A stretch of 64,000 nt of DNA. Source: a bacterium (GTDB lineage: Bacteria; Cyanobacteriota; Vampirovibrionia; Gastranaerophilales; Gastranaerophilaceae). Made by a program: the position numbers and the translations under genes. The notes beneath the pieces were generated by a model. That model saw only the letters and a list, made by a program, of their open reading frames with translations, did not search any database and had not been told where the DNA came from. Shown here piece after piece: positions 17,410 to 26,596 of this stretch. Location: contig JAFXXK010000004.1 of NCBI GenBank assembly GCA_017542305.1, forward strand, positions 1-64,000, given 5' to 3'. The first letter of the stretch is position 1; every line of letters starts with the position of its first letter.

Positions 17410-20217
17410 ATGGCAAACGACGTAAAAACAGAATACAAAGACACATTGAACCTGCCTCAAACCACTCTGGCTATGAGAGCAAATGCAACTGTTCGTGAAC
17501 TGGAAATTCAAAAATTCTGGGAAGAAAATAAAATTTACGATAAAATTCTTTCAAACAGAGATAAGTCCAATGCGTTTATTTTGCATGACGGCCCTCCGTA
17601 TTTGAGTTCAGGTAAAATCCACGTTGGTACGGCGTTAAACAAAATTCTTAAAGATATTCTTCTTAAATATAAAGCTCAGGCCGGATTTTATACCCCGTAT
17701 GTTCCGGGTTATGACGGACACGGTTTGCCTATTGAAAATGCCGTCGTAAAAAATATAAAAGGCGGCAGGGCTGCATTGACTCCTGCAGAGTTAAGAGAAA
17801 AATGCAGAGAATATGCTAAAAACAGTTTAGCCGGACAGGAAAGTGAATTTAAACGTTTGGGTGTACTCGGTGACTGGGAACATCCTTACCTTACAATTGC
17901 TCCGGAATATGAAGCAGAACAAGTCAGAGTTTTTGGCGAAATGTATAAAAAAGGTTATATTGAAAAAGGTCTGAAACCTGTATATTGGTGTGCTTCCTGT
18001 GAAACAGCATTGGCAGAAGCGGAAGTTGAATATGCTGATGTTTCATCAAAATCAATATATGTACGTTTTGAATTTGATAAGGAAAGTACCGAAAAAATTA
18101 ATTCCAAAATATTGAATGGGAACACAAAACCTATATATGCAATCATCTGGACAACAACTCCTTGGACAATTCCTTCAAATATGGCAATCAGTATGCATCC
18201 GAGATTTGAATATACTTTCTTTGAATATAAAGGCGATGTTTACGTTGCTGCACAGGATTTACTCGGTGCATTTTTAGCGGATACGGGAATTGAAGAAAGT
18301 GAAATTAAGGTTGTCGGTTCTTGCGTCGGGCAGGATTTGGAATTATTAAATACAAATCATCCGCTTGTTGACAGAAAATCAACAATAATTCTTGGCGAAC
18401 ACGTTACGCTTGATGCAGGTACAGGTTTGGTTCATACCGCACCCGGACATGGTCTTGAGGACTATGAAGTAGGATGTAAATATAATATAGAAGTTCTTTC
18501 ACCTTTGGACAGCAAAGGCTGCTGGACAGAAGAAGGAAGAATACCGGAATTAGTAGGTGTTCCTTATTATAAAGGTAACGATATGGTTATTGATATGCTT
18601 ATTGCTAAAAAAGCTCTTGTATATCAAAACGAAATCAGCCACAGTTATCCGCATTGCTGGAGATGTAAGCACCCTGTAATTTACAGAGCTACTCCTCAAT
18701 GGTTCGTTAAAGTTGATAAGTTCAGAGAACAGACATTAGAAGCAATTAAAGGGGTAAAATGGATTCCTGCAAGCGGTGAAAGCCGTATAGGTAATATGGT
18801 TGCAGGACGTACAGACTGGTGTATTTCCCGTCAGCGTGCGTGGGGTGTACCTATTCCGATTTTCTATTGCGAAGACTGCGGCGAAGTCATCTGTACTGAA
18901 GAAACCGTTGAAAATGTTGCCCATATCTTTGAAAAAGAAAGTTCTGATGCCTGGGTAAAACATACGGCAGAAGAATTGTTACCGCAAGGTTTCAAATGTC
19001 CGAAATGCGGAAAAACTCATTTCAAAAAAGAAACTGATATTATGGACGTTTGGTTTGACTCAGGTATTTCATGGAGAGCAGTTGTTGAAAAACGAGCTGA
19101 CGTATTAAACCATACTCCCGTTGATATGTACCTTGAAGGTTCGGATCAACACAGAGGCTGGTTCCAGTCATCACTTCTTACATCAATTGCGACTCAGGGC
19201 AAATCTCCATATAAACAGGTTCTTACTCACGGATTTGTATTCGGGGAAGACGGCAGAAAGATGTCAAAATCTTTGGGTAACTACATCAGACCTGATGATA
19301 TTATCAAAAATTACGGTGCCGATATCTTGAGACTATGGGCGGCTTCTGTTGACTACAGAAACGATACCAAAATCGGGGATAATATCATTAAACAGTTAAC
19401 AGAAATCTTCAAAAAGACCAGAAATACTGCAAGATTTTTGTTGGGTAATCTGTATGACTTCGATCCGAAACAAGATTACGTTGAATACAACGAATTAAAA
19501 GCAATTGATAAATTCGCATTACACAAATTAAATCAGCTTATTGAAACAGTAACAGTTGCTTTTGAAAATTATGAATTTTACAAGTATTTCCAACATCTGC
19601 AAAACTTTGCGGCTGTAGATTTAAGTTCATTCTATCTTGATATCGTAAAAGACAGATTATATACGGCAGGTAAAAAATCACTTTCCCGTCGTGCTTGTCA
19701 GACAGTTTTGTATGAAACATTACAGACTCTTGTCAGAGTTCTTGTTCCGGTAATGCCGCATCAGGCTGAAGACATTTGGATGAGTATTCCCGAATGTCAG
19801 AAAAATGCAGAAAGTGCCTTGTTGACTGACTGGGTTAAACCTCATGCTGAATGGAACAATTCTAAGTTAGAAGAAGATTTTGCAAAAATCTTAAAAACCA
19901 GAGAAGTTGTATCCAGAGCAATTGAGCCTTTAAGAGCTGAAAAACATGTCGGAAGTTCTTTGGAAGTTGCTGTTTATGTCAGTGTAGATGACAATGCGGT
20001 ATTAAAAGAAAACGAAAAAGATCTTGCGGATATTTACATTGTTTCTCAGGCATACATAACAGATGCAAAACCGTCAAATGTTCTTAATGAATATAAAGAA
20101 GATGACTATACGGTATGGGTAACAAAAGCAGAAGGCGAGAAATGTTCACGCTGCTGGAAATATCGTCAGCTTAATTCCGACGGAATTTGCGAAGACTGTT
20201 TAGAAGCAATCAAATAA
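17410..20217 (+). CDS. ileS: Isoleucyl-tRNA synthetase
   Basis: 935 residues. It charges tRNA-Ile and edits Val-tRNA in its CP1 domain. Seen: class I signatures DGPPYLSSGKIHVGTALNK (HIGH site, here HVGT) and KMSKSLGN; the CP1 editing motif IIWTTTPWTIPSN and DAGTGLVHTAPGHG; WFDSG and DQHRGWFQSS in the catalytic core; and a C-terminal zinc finger CSRCWKYR...CEDCLEA, the layout of the bacterial type. The ATG is preceded by AAGGAT that overlaps the symporter's end. A clear intrinsic terminator follows. Confidence 0.98.
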   Translation: MANDVKTEYKDTLNLPQTTLAMRANATVRELEIQKFWEENKIYDKILSNRDKSNAFILHDGPPYLSSGKIHVGTALNKILKDILLKYKAQAGFYTPYVPGYDGHGLPIENAVVKNIKGGRAALTPAELREKCREYAKNSLAGQESEFKRLGVLGDWEHPYLTIAPEYEAEQVRVFGEMYKKGYIEKGLKPVYWCASCETALAEAEVEYADVSSKSIYVRFEFDKESTEKINSKILNGNTKPIYAIIWTTTPWTIPSNMAISMHPRFEYTFFEYKGDVYVAAQDLLGAFLADTGIEESEIKVVGSCVGQDLELLNTNHPLVDRKSTIILGEHVTLDAGTGLVHTAPGHGLEDYEVGCKYNIEVLSPLDSKGCWTEEGRIPELVGVPYYKGNDMVIDMLIAKKALVYQNEISHSYPHCWRCKHPVIYRATPQWFVKVDKFREQTLEAIKGVKWIPASGESRIGNMVAGRTDWCISRQRAWGVPIPIFYCEDCGEVICTEETVENVAHIFEKESSDAWVKHTAEELLPQGFKCPKCGKTHFKKETDIMDVWFDSGISWRAVVEKRADVLNHTPVDMYLEGSDQHRGWFQSSLLTSIATQGKSPYKQVLTHGFVFGEDGRKMSKSLGNYIRPDDIIKNYGADILRLWAASVDYRNDTKIGDNIIKQLTEIFKKTRNTARFLLGNLYDFDPKQDYVEYNELKAIDKFALHKLNQLIETVTVAFENYEFYKYFQHLQNFAAVDLSSFYLDIVKDRLYTAGKKSLSRRACQTVLYETLQTLVRVLVPVMPHQAEDIWMSIPECQKNAESALLTDWVKPHAEWNNSKLEEDFAKILKTREVVSRAIEPLRAEKHVGSSLEVAVYVSVDDNAVLKENEKDLADIYIVSQAYITDAKPSNVLNEYKEDDYTVWVTKAEGEKCSRCWKYRQLNSDGICEDCLEAIK

Positions 20218-20230
20218 AAATAATAAACAA

Positions 20231-20257
20231 AAGCCGGTTTCTATAACCGGCTTTTTT
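20231..20257 (+). terminator. Intrinsic terminator after ileS
   Basis: A perfect 9-bp stem AAGCCGGTT / AACCGGCTT with loop TCTAT runs into a T6 tract. It closes the symporter-ileS transcript. Confidence 0.95.
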
Positions 20258-20282
20258 GTGCCTGATTAACATATAAAAACTC

Positions 20283-20311
20283 TTGACACAGAATAAAAAA
20301 AACTTTAAAAT
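20283..20311 (+). promoter_or_regulatory. Consensus promoter of folK, leaderless
   Basis: A perfect TTGACA (20283-20288), a 17-nt spacer, TAAAAT (20306-20311). The start codon follows after 6 nt, so the mRNA would begin on the A of the ATG. No Shine-Dalgarno can fit. Confidence 0.8.
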
Positions 20312-20317
20312 AGCTGT

Positions 20318-20824
20318 ATGGCAATAGTTTACTTAAGTTTAGGTTCAAATCAGGGCGACAGAATCGGCTATGTTCAACAGGCGACAAGCCTGTTAAATAT
20401 GACCGATAAGATTACTATTGTCAGAACATCCGCTTTTTACGAAACAGAACCGTGGAATATGACAACAAATACTTGGTTTGTTAATGCGGTTATTGAAATT
20501 AAGACTTCTCTTACACCGGCAGAGCTTCTTGAAGAATGTCAGCGGATTGAAAAACTTTTGGGACGTACCCCGAAAGAAACAGCAGGTTATGCCGACAGAA
20601 CCATCGATATTGATATTCTGTTTTACGGAAAAGAAATTATTAATGAAAATAATCTTGTAATTCCGCACAAATATCTGCATTTAAGAGCGTTTACGCTTGT
20701 TCCTTTGCTTGAGCTTATACCTGATTTTGAGCATCCTGTTTTGCACAAAACCATCAGCGAATTGCATAACGATTTAGAAAATCCTGAAATGGTATTTTTG
20801 TATGGCACAAGAGTCGATATCTAA
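20318..20824 (+). CDS. folK: HPPK, 6-hydroxymethyl-dihydropterin pyrophosphokinase
   Basis: 168 residues. It transfers pyrophosphate from ATP to 6-hydroxymethyl-7,8-dihydropterin in folate synthesis. Seen: VYLSLGSNQGDR, SAFYETEPWN...FVNAVIEI, LGRTPKE, the signature DRTIDIDILFYG with two metal-binding Asp residues, and IPHKYLHLRAFTLVPL. Expressed from a consensus promoter whose -10 ends 6 nt before the ATG. The 3' end overlaps the flavoprotein gene by 23 bases. Other folate genes are not in the window apart from metF. Confidence 0.97.
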   Translation: MAIVYLSLGSNQGDRIGYVQQATSLLNMTDKITIVRTSAFYETEPWNMTTNTWFVNAVIEIKTSLTPAELLEECQRIEKLLGRTPKETAGYADRTIDIDILFYGKEIINENNLVIPHKYLHLRAFTLVPLLELIPDFEHPVLHKTISELHNDLENPEMVFLYGTRVDI

Positions 20825-21971
20825 AATAGGGATTATTGGCGGAGGTCCGGCAGGGTGTTTTTGTGCATATCAGCTTCAGAATAATTTTGAAGTCACCGTT
20901 TTTGACTACAAAAAACCTCTCACAACACTTTTGCCGACAGGTGGCGGACGGTGTAATTTTACTCATTATGAGTTTGATGTTAAAGAACTTGCCTCAAATT
21001 ATCCGAGAGGCGAAAAATTTCTTTATTCCGTTTTTTCAAGATTTTCAGTTTCCGATACTCTGGAATTTTTTGAGAATATAGGGGTGCCGTTTTATGTTCA
21101 GGAGGATATGAGAGTTTTCCCGAAATCCGACAGTGCAGCTGATGTAAGAGAACATTTTTTATCCTCATTAAAGAAAACCAAATTCAAAAAAGAGAGGGTG
21201 TTGAGGATAAACCAAAACCCGTTGACGGTTGTTACCGATATGGGAAGTTATACGTTTGACAAAGTCATTATAGCGGTCGGCGGACATAACGGATATGACT
21301 GTGCAAAGTTTTTGGGGCATAAGATTGTTGAGCCGAAGCCTGCGCTTACGGCTTTGAAAACTGCGGAAAGTTTTAAAAATCTAAGCGGTGTCAGTATAAA
21401 AAATGTCAAAGCCTGCGGATTTTGTGACGATATTTTGTTTACCCATGAGGGAATTTCAGGACCTCTTGTTTATAAGATTTCGTCTGTCAGGGCAAGGGAT
21501 AAATTCCCGTATAAAATTTCTTTTGACCTTGTTGGCGAAATAAATTTGCAGGAAGAATTAAATTCAAATCCGCATAAAGATATAAAAAATCTGCTTTCAA
21601 ACTTTGTTCCGAAATCTTTTGCCGAATATCTTTTGCGTACCCTAAAAATTGATGAAAACAAAAAATCTCACCTAATCGACGGGAAAACGAGGGATTTAAT
21701 ACTTGATAAGCTGCATAATTTTGAGGTGGCAGTTACATCGGCAGCAAAGGGCGGCGAAGTCGTAACCTCCGGCGGAGTTGATTTGAAAGAAATTAACCCG
21801 AAAACCCTCGAATCCAAAATCGCAAGCGGAGTATATTTTTGCGGTGAAGTCCTTGATATAGACGGTTTTTGCGGCGGTTATAATTTGCAAAACTGCTGGT
21901 CAACAGCTTATTGCGTTTCTCAGAGCTTAATAAATTTATCTTTACCCTGTTTACACAAAGGACAAACATAA
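20802..21971 (+). CDS. FAD-dependent oxidoreductase, YhiN/HI0933-like
   Basis: 389 residues. The N-terminal FAD Rossmann motif is KIGIIGGGPAGCFCA, followed by LLPTGGGRCNFTH, the family-specific sequence of HI0933/YhiN flavoproteins, then AVGGHNG, AAKGGEVVTSGGV and DIDGFCGGYNLQ near the end. The physiological substrate of this family is not settled. The start lies inside folK (another frame), and the last ~50 bases overlap the convergent flavin reductase-rubredoxin gene. The C-terminal tail after GGYNLQNCWSTAY is somewhat longer than I expect for the family. Confidence 0.9.
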   Translation: MAQESISKIGIIGGGPAGCFCAYQLQNNFEVTVFDYKKPLTTLLPTGGGRCNFTHYEFDVKELASNYPRGEKFLYSVFSRFSVSDTLEFFENIGVPFYVQEDMRVFPKSDSAADVREHFLSSLKKTKFKKERVLRINQNPLTVVTDMGSYTFDKVIIAVGGHNGYDCAKFLGHKIVEPKPALTALKTAESFKNLSGVSIKNVKACGFCDDILFTHEGISGPLVYKISSVRARDKFPYKISFDLVGEINLQEELNSNPHKDIKNLLSNFVPKSFAEYLLRTLKIDENKKSHLIDGKTRDLILDKLHNFEVAVTSAAKGGEVVTSGGVDLKEINPKTLESKIASGVYFCGEVLDIDGFCGGYNLQNCWSTAYCVSQSLINLSLPCLHKGQT

Positions 21972-22552
21972 TCGTCAGGCTCTTGAGTTAAATCTCCCTC
22001 ATAAATATATCCGCAAATTGTGCATTTATATCGGGGTTTGTCATCTGTTGCCTTAGGCGTGTCATCTATATATGTAGGTGCAGCTTTCGGGCTGTTGCCT
22101 TTTTTAACCTGATGATAATATGCGTATGTCATCGGAATTTGGTCTTTCAGGGTATCGCAGTCAATAATTTTACCCAAAAATATCGTATGAGTTTCGGTTT
22201 CCATTTGGTCAACCACTTCGCATACAATATAACCCGTTGAATCTTCTATGACATCAAGACCGTCAACTTTTTTAACTTCAACATTTTTAAACTTATCCAC
22301 ATCTCTGCCTGACTGAAATCCAAAAACAGGGATTATATTATCGTTAACGTCAACACCCAAAATCGACAGAGCAAATTTTTTGGATTTTTTTATGCAGCCG
22401 TTGGTGAAGTTTTCGTGGTTAATACTTACGGCAATTGTGTCATGTGTAACCTGCATTGCGCTGTTTGCAATACATCCTGTCGGTTTGCCGTCAGATAATG
22501 TCGATATTACATAAACTCCATAAGATAGTTTTCTTAAAATATTTTTATTCAT
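21920..22552 (-). CDS. Flavin reductase-rubredoxin fusion (Hrb-like)
   Basis: 210 residues. Residues 1-~155 are a flavin-reductase/flavoredoxin domain that binds FMN (YGVYVISTLSDGKPTGCIANSAMQV..., GRDVDKF). Residues ~172-210 are a rubredoxin: YKCTICGYIYEG, then DDYVCPLCKQGKDKF, with two CxxC pairs for one iron. This is the layout of high-molecular-weight rubredoxin from anaerobes, which passes electrons to flavodiiron O2 or NO reductases. The last CPLC is encoded opposite the 3' end of the flavoprotein gene. GGGGG precedes the ATG. Confidence 0.93.
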   Translation of the reverse strand: MNKNILRKLSYGVYVISTLSDGKPTGCIANSAMQVTHDTIAVSINHENFTNGCIKKSKKFALSILGVDVNDNIIPVFGFQSGRDVDKFKNVEVKKVDGLDVIEDSTGYIVCEVVDQMETETHTIFLGKIIDCDTLKDQIPMTYAYYHQVKKGNSPKAAPTYIDDTPKATDDKPRYKCTICGYIYEGDLTQEPDDYVCPLCKQGKDKFIKL

Positions 22553-22603
22553 ATAACCCCCTGTTTTTTGAAATTATACCATGAATTTATTAAAAAATTG
22601 ATA

Positions 22604-22609
22604 TACAAT
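22604..22609 (+). promoter_or_regulatory. -10 hexamer of DegT-like gene, leaderless
   Basis: TACAAT (22604-22609) lies exactly 6 nt before the ATG at 22616. The -35 region is AT-rich and weak. There is no Shine-Dalgarno. Confidence 0.4.
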
Positions 22610-22615
22610 AAAATA

Positions 22616-23407
22616 ATGGAAAAGAAACTCATAAAACTAAATCTTGCAAGAAATTGTCTGAGGTATATTATCAGGGCTTACGATATAAAAGAAATTTTTG
22701 TACCGTACTATATCTGCCCGACGGTTTTGACTGCTATAAGAAAAGAAAATTGCAGGATAAAATTTTACCATATAGATAAAACTTTTTATCCGCAGACTGA
22801 TTTTTCTGCTGACGATTATATTCTTTATCCGAATTATTTTGGTATTTGTGCAAAACAGGTAATTGAATTAAGCGGAAAATATAAAAATCTCATAGCGGAT
22901 AACGCACACAATTTTTATATGCCGAATTTCGGACTTTCTTCGTTTTGTTCCATTAGGAAATTTTTTAACGTGAAAGACGGTGCGTTTTTGTATATCTCAA
23001 AAACTCTCGGTTCGGATTTTGAAACGGATGATTATGATTATGAAAAATTTTTACGGCTGACGTATGAAGAAATGGCTGCTAACGAAACCCGATTAAACAA
23101 CGAGGGAATAAAATTTATTTCACCTGTGACGGAAAAATATTTTCTTGAAATTGATACGGAAAAAGAAAAACAAAACCGGCTCGATAGGTTTTATAAGCTG
23201 CACGAAAGATTTAAGGAGAAAAACGAATTAAAACCGGAGTTGGGCGAATATGATGTTCCGTTTGTGTATCCGTACCTGACGCACGATGAAACGGAAGCAG
23301 AAAAATTAGAGCAAGAGGGTTATACGATACTGAGATATTGGAATTTTCTGCCTGAAAATTACCCCGAATACGAATTTTATAAATACCTTATCCCGATACC
23401 GTTATAG
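22616..23407 (+). CDS. DegT/DnrJ-like PLP-fold protein, probably reduced
   Basis: About 263 residues from the ATG chosen here; an upstream ATG would add 16 residues with no ribosome-binding site. The order of motifs follows sugar aminotransferases of the DegT/DnrJ/EryC1 type: FVPYYICPTVLTAI near residue 28, CRIKFYHID, then DNAHNF (the PLP-stacking region) and SFCSIRKFFNVKDGAFL, where K in RKF would be the PLP lysine followed by the usual 'dGGal' segment. It is shorter than the ~370-residue family norm and lacks much of the C-terminal domain. Function uncertain. Confidence 0.6.
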   Translation: MEKKLIKLNLARNCLRYIIRAYDIKEIFVPYYICPTVLTAIRKENCRIKFYHIDKTFYPQTDFSADDYILYPNYFGICAKQVIELSGKYKNLIADNAHNFYMPNFGLSSFCSIRKFFNVKDGAFLYISKTLGSDFETDDYDYEKFLRLTYEEMAANETRLNNEGIKFISPVTEKYFLEIDTEKEKQNRLDRFYKLHERFKEKNELKPELGEYDVPFVYPYLTHDETEAEKLEQEGYTILRYWNFLPENYPEYEFYKYLIPIPL

Positions 23408-23576
23408 GAATAAAAATAATATTCCCTATTTAAACATCAGTGATGTGAAAATTTTTACCTAATCTACATTCTAATTCTTTAAATAATTCTGACAGGGGGA
23501 TATTTAATGCTTCGGAAATGCAGGATACCATACTTGCTGCTGTAAACAATTCAAATTTTATTAACCAAGAATTATA

Positions 23577-23616
23577 ATTTGTTTTGGTGCGTTGGTTAGC
23601 CCTACGGGATAATCCC
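23577..23616 (-). repeat. REP-like element, copy of the 4.06-kb family
   Basis: On the minus strand the sequence reads GTAGGGCTAACCAACGCACC followed by AAAACAAAT. The last 16 bases, ACGCACCAAAACAAAT, are identical to the flank of the GTAG hairpin at 4.06 kb. It lies inside the broken XRE gene. Confidence 0.65.
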
Positions 23617-23665
23617 CCACCCATTTTTCTAATATTCGGAATAAAATCCTCATATTGAACAATTT

Positions 23666-23684
23666 CCCTCTCCCTTGGAGAGGG
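23666..23684. repeat. GC-rich hairpin CCCTCTCC-CTT-GGAGAGGG
   Basis: A perfect 8-bp stem with a 3-nt loop, much more GC-rich than its surroundings and inside the disrupted XRE gene. No T tract follows on either strand, so it is more likely a mobile repeat than a terminator. Confidence 0.6.
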
Positions 23685-23817
23685 ATAGTCAAGTGCATTT
23701 TTTAGGGTACAGTTCATAAAAGTAAAGGATGTCAATAAATCTCTCAGCCACTTGCGAAAGAACTTTGCTCGTGGTACTATCGTGGTGTGTTATAGTTAAT
23801 AAGGAGAAAAGGTCTAT

Positions 23818-25680
23818 ATGGTTTGTACTTTGGAGAAAAACGCATCAAAAACTATTGAAAAAGCATTGAAAGTTCTTGATAAAAAGAATTTGGCTTTTAT
23901 TATGCATAACGGAAGTTTCCCGGCTGCTGAGGGTGAAAATACAGGGTTTGGTACTATAAACTCTAACGGCGGAAAAGAAATTATCGACTGGGCAAGCGGA
24001 ATTTTTACATCAATTCAGCTCGGACCTGCAGGCAAAACCAAAGGCTGTGATTCTTCTCCGTATACAGGTACAATTTTCTCGGGCAACCCGTTGTTCATCG
24101 ATTTGAAACAGCTTACAACCGATGAGTGGATGAATATTTTGTCCGTTGATACTTACAACGACATTGTTGCTAACAACCCGAACAAAGATACCAACAAGAC
24201 TGCATACTCTTATATTTATAAAAAACAAGACGAAGCACTTCGTGAAGCGTGGGAAAATTTTAAAGCCAAAAACGATAAAAAATGGATGAAAGAATTTTCT
24301 TTATACAAAAGAGAAAATGATTCTTGGCTTGATAAAGACAGCTTGTATGAAGCGCTCTCAATAGAACACGGCAACGACTACTGGCCTTTATGGGATTCTG
24401 AAATGGATAAGAGCCTTTTCAACCCGAAATCTATTGAACAAAAATTGGAATACGGCAAAAGAATTGAAGAAATTTCCGAAAAATATGCCGATGATATTGA
24501 TTACTATAAGTTTGTTCAGTTCGTTTTAGACAAACAGAACGAAGCAACTTTAAAATATGCTAAGAAAAAAGGTATAAAAATGATAGCAGACCGTCAGGTA
24601 GCTTTTTCTGACAGGGATTGCTGGGCATATCAGGCATTGTTCCTTGACGGCTGGATGCTCGGATGTCCTCCGGATTACTTCTCAAAAGACGGTCAGGCAT
24701 GGGGCTTCCCTGTTATGAACCCAGAAAAATTATACAAGGCTGACGGCTCTTTGGATGACGGCGGAATTTTAATGAAAAATCTGTTCAAAAAAATGTTCAA
24801 AGAAAACCCCGGTGGTGTCAGAATTGACCACATCGTAGGTTTAATTGATCCGTGGGTTTATAAAGCAGGAAAGAAACCTAAAATCGAAGAAGGTGCAGGC
24901 AGATTATATTCTTCTCCGGAACACGAATTTTTAGGCAAATTCGCTATCCCGTCTATAAAAGATTTAGACCCTGAAATTCCTGCCGATAAGGAAAAACGTG
25001 TTAAAAAATTGACGGCTAAACAGATTAAACTATACGGCAGATTAATAGAAAAAATCGTTATTGCCGCAGCTGAAGAAGAAGGTTTGGATAAAGATGCAAT
25101 TGTATGCGAGGACTTGGGAACTTTGACTAACCCAGTTGCAGCAGTTATGAAATCTTACGATTTGCAGGGTATGAAGTTAACTCAGTTTACCGAACCCGAA
25201 AAGCCGGAAGATCCTTATCGTTGCAAAAATATCAACGAAAGATGCTGGGCAATGGTAGGTACTCACGACAACGAACCGATAAAAATGTGGGCGGATTCCA
25301 TGATTAATTCTCACGAAGGTTATCTCCACGTTAAAAATCTTGTTGAGGATTTGGATTTCCCCGACTGGGATAACAAAGATGAACTTATCGTTGAGTTGAC
25401 GAAGAATGCGGAATTTCTTGCTCAGACAAAATTGGTTGAAATTTTTGCATCAAAAGCTGAAAATATTCAGATTTTCTTTACGGATTATTTCAATATTTAT
25501 GATGTTTATAACAGACCGGGAACTGCCGGAGATGCCAACTGGAGCTTGAGATTACCGGATAATTTCAAATCTCTTAACTCAATAAATCTTGCAAATATTT
25601 TAAAACTTGCTATTATAGCAAGAGGAGAGAAGTTTGCGAAGAAAAATCAAAAACTGATAGAAGAATTAAGTGAGATATAA
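23818..25680 (+). CDS. malQ: 4-alpha-glucanotransferase (amylomaltase), GH77
   Basis: 620 residues, longer than the ~500 of typical MalQ because of a helical insert near residues 110-230. It transfers alpha-1,4-glucan segments between maltodextrins. Seen: IQLGPAGKTKGCDSSPYTG...FSGNPLFIDL, the WGFPVMNP segment, RIDHIVGL with the catalytic Asp (nucleophile), CEDLGTL with the acid/base Glu, and THDNEPI. AAGGAG lies about 11 nt before the ATG. The next gene, an exported TPR protein, starts four bases after its stop. Likely part of glycogen or starch use. Confidence 0.95.
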   Translation: MVCTLEKNASKTIEKALKVLDKKNLAFIMHNGSFPAAEGENTGFGTINSNGGKEIIDWASGIFTSIQLGPAGKTKGCDSSPYTGTIFSGNPLFIDLKQLTTDEWMNILSVDTYNDIVANNPNKDTNKTAYSYIYKKQDEALREAWENFKAKNDKKWMKEFSLYKRENDSWLDKDSLYEALSIEHGNDYWPLWDSEMDKSLFNPKSIEQKLEYGKRIEEISEKYADDIDYYKFVQFVLDKQNEATLKYAKKKGIKMIADRQVAFSDRDCWAYQALFLDGWMLGCPPDYFSKDGQAWGFPVMNPEKLYKADGSLDDGGILMKNLFKKMFKENPGGVRIDHIVGLIDPWVYKAGKKPKIEEGAGRLYSSPEHEFLGKFAIPSIKDLDPEIPADKEKRVKKLTAKQIKLYGRLIEKIVIAAAEEEGLDKDAIVCEDLGTLTNPVAAVMKSYDLQGMKLTQFTEPEKPEDPYRCKNINERCWAMVGTHDNEPIKMWADSMINSHEGYLHVKNLVEDLDFPDWDNKDELIVELTKNAEFLAQTKLVEIFASKAENIQIFFTDYFNIYDVYNRPGTAGDANWSLRLPDNFKSLNSINLANILKLAIIARGEKFAKKNQKLIEELSEI

Positions 25681-25683
25681 GGT

Positions 25684-26529
25684 ATGATGAAGAAAATTTT
25701 AACAACTGCGTTCACAATTACATTGTTAAGCTGCACAGCAGCCTTTGCCGATGTAAGTAATCAGGCTAAGTTACAGTATAATCAAGGCTTGGACTATTAC
25801 CGTATGGGACAGTATGATCAGGCGGTTACTGCATTCAAAAATGCAATTGCTTTAGAACCTAATTATATTGATGCATATTATAATCTCGGTGTAGTTTTGC
25901 AGCAAACTGATAAGAGTGCCGAAGCCTTGAGTGTTTTTAAACAAATTATTGTAAGAAATCCTAACGATTATGAGGCAATTTATAATGCTGCTGTTTTGAG
26001 TTATAAACTCGGGCAGACAGAAAATGCAAAACGTTATCTTGCGATTATTCCGGAAAACAGTTCGGTAATAAATAAAGCAAGAGCATTGGCTTCTTCAATG
26101 GATACCGATATTGAAACAATTGCAACCGAATTAAAAGAACAGGCTGCAGCTAATGCGGCAAAAGTTCCTCAGTCAAACGGTGATTATACAAATCTTGCAA
26201 GTCCGACAGGGGTTACTACAGACAAGGCAGGAAATTTGTATGTAGCAAGCTTCAGTAATAATTCGATTACAAAAATTACACCGTCAGGTGCAAGAAGTGA
26301 TTTTGTAAAAAGTTCTTCTCTGAACGGTCCGATAGATATTGAAGCCGATAGTGACGGAAATATTTACGTCGCTAATTATAATGCCGACAACGTAGTAAAA
26401 ATTACTCCGTCAGGTACGATTACCCAGCTTTTGGGTAATGTTAAAAAACCGTATTGCCTACACCTGAGAGATGGTATGTTGTTTATATCTTCTCAGGGGT
26501 CAAATACCGTTGTAAGATACAGACTTTAA
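25684..26529 (+). CDS. Exported TPR plus NHL/SMP-30-like repeat protein
   Basis: 281 residues. A signal peptide (MMKK... then AAFADV, cleavage near residue 23) is followed by three TPR units (residues ~28-130, with YNQGLDYYRMGQYDQAVTAF and AYYNLGVVLQQ) and then two or three NHL-like blades (SPTGVTTDKAGNLYVASFSNNSI, GPIDIEADSDGNIYVANYNADNV). It probably acts as a periplasmic scaffold. Three blades are too few for a closed propeller, so it may dimerise or be incomplete. Transcribed with malQ and closed by a strong terminator. Confidence 0.8.
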   Translation: MMKKILTTAFTITLLSCTAAFADVSNQAKLQYNQGLDYYRMGQYDQAVTAFKNAIALEPNYIDAYYNLGVVLQQTDKSAEALSVFKQIIVRNPNDYEAIYNAAVLSYKLGQTENAKRYLAIIPENSSVINKARALASSMDTDIETIATELKEQAAANAAKVPQSNGDYTNLASPTGVTTDKAGNLYVASFSNNSITKITPSGARSDFVKSSSLNGPIDIEADSDGNIYVANYNADNVVKITPSGTITQLLGNVKKPYCLHLRDGMLFISSQGSNTVVRYRL

Positions 26530-26550
26530 TATGAAAACATTATAAAAAAT

Positions 26551-26585
26551 AACCCGCTTATTAATTAAGCGGGTTGTTTTTTTAT
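26551..26585 (+). terminator. Terminator between TPR/NHL gene and mgtC
   Basis: AACCCGCTTA / TAAGCGGGTT stem with a short AT loop, followed by a T-rich tail. Both neighbouring genes end here, so it may serve both strands. Confidence 0.9.
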
Positions 26586-26596
26586 TTAAAATAAAA

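Larger units (their letters stand above)
23430..23735 (-). pseudogene. XRE-type HTH gene remnant interrupted by a repeat
   Basis: Only the C-terminal ~45 residues look like protein: ...MVSCISEALNIPLSELFKELE is the last helix and tail of a HTH_3 (XRE) regulator. The middle part of the frame is translated REP-like repeat (LSRRANQRTKTNYN) and the N-terminal part runs through a CCCTCTCC/GGAGAGGG hairpin. No recognition helix is left. It is best read as a regulator whose N-terminus was replaced by repeats. Confidence 0.55.

Noticed and set aside
23666-23684. GC-rich hairpin as an intrinsic terminator of malQ's upstream region
   Set aside because: No T tract follows on either strand and no gene ends at it; it lies inside a broken gene and looks like a mobile repeat.
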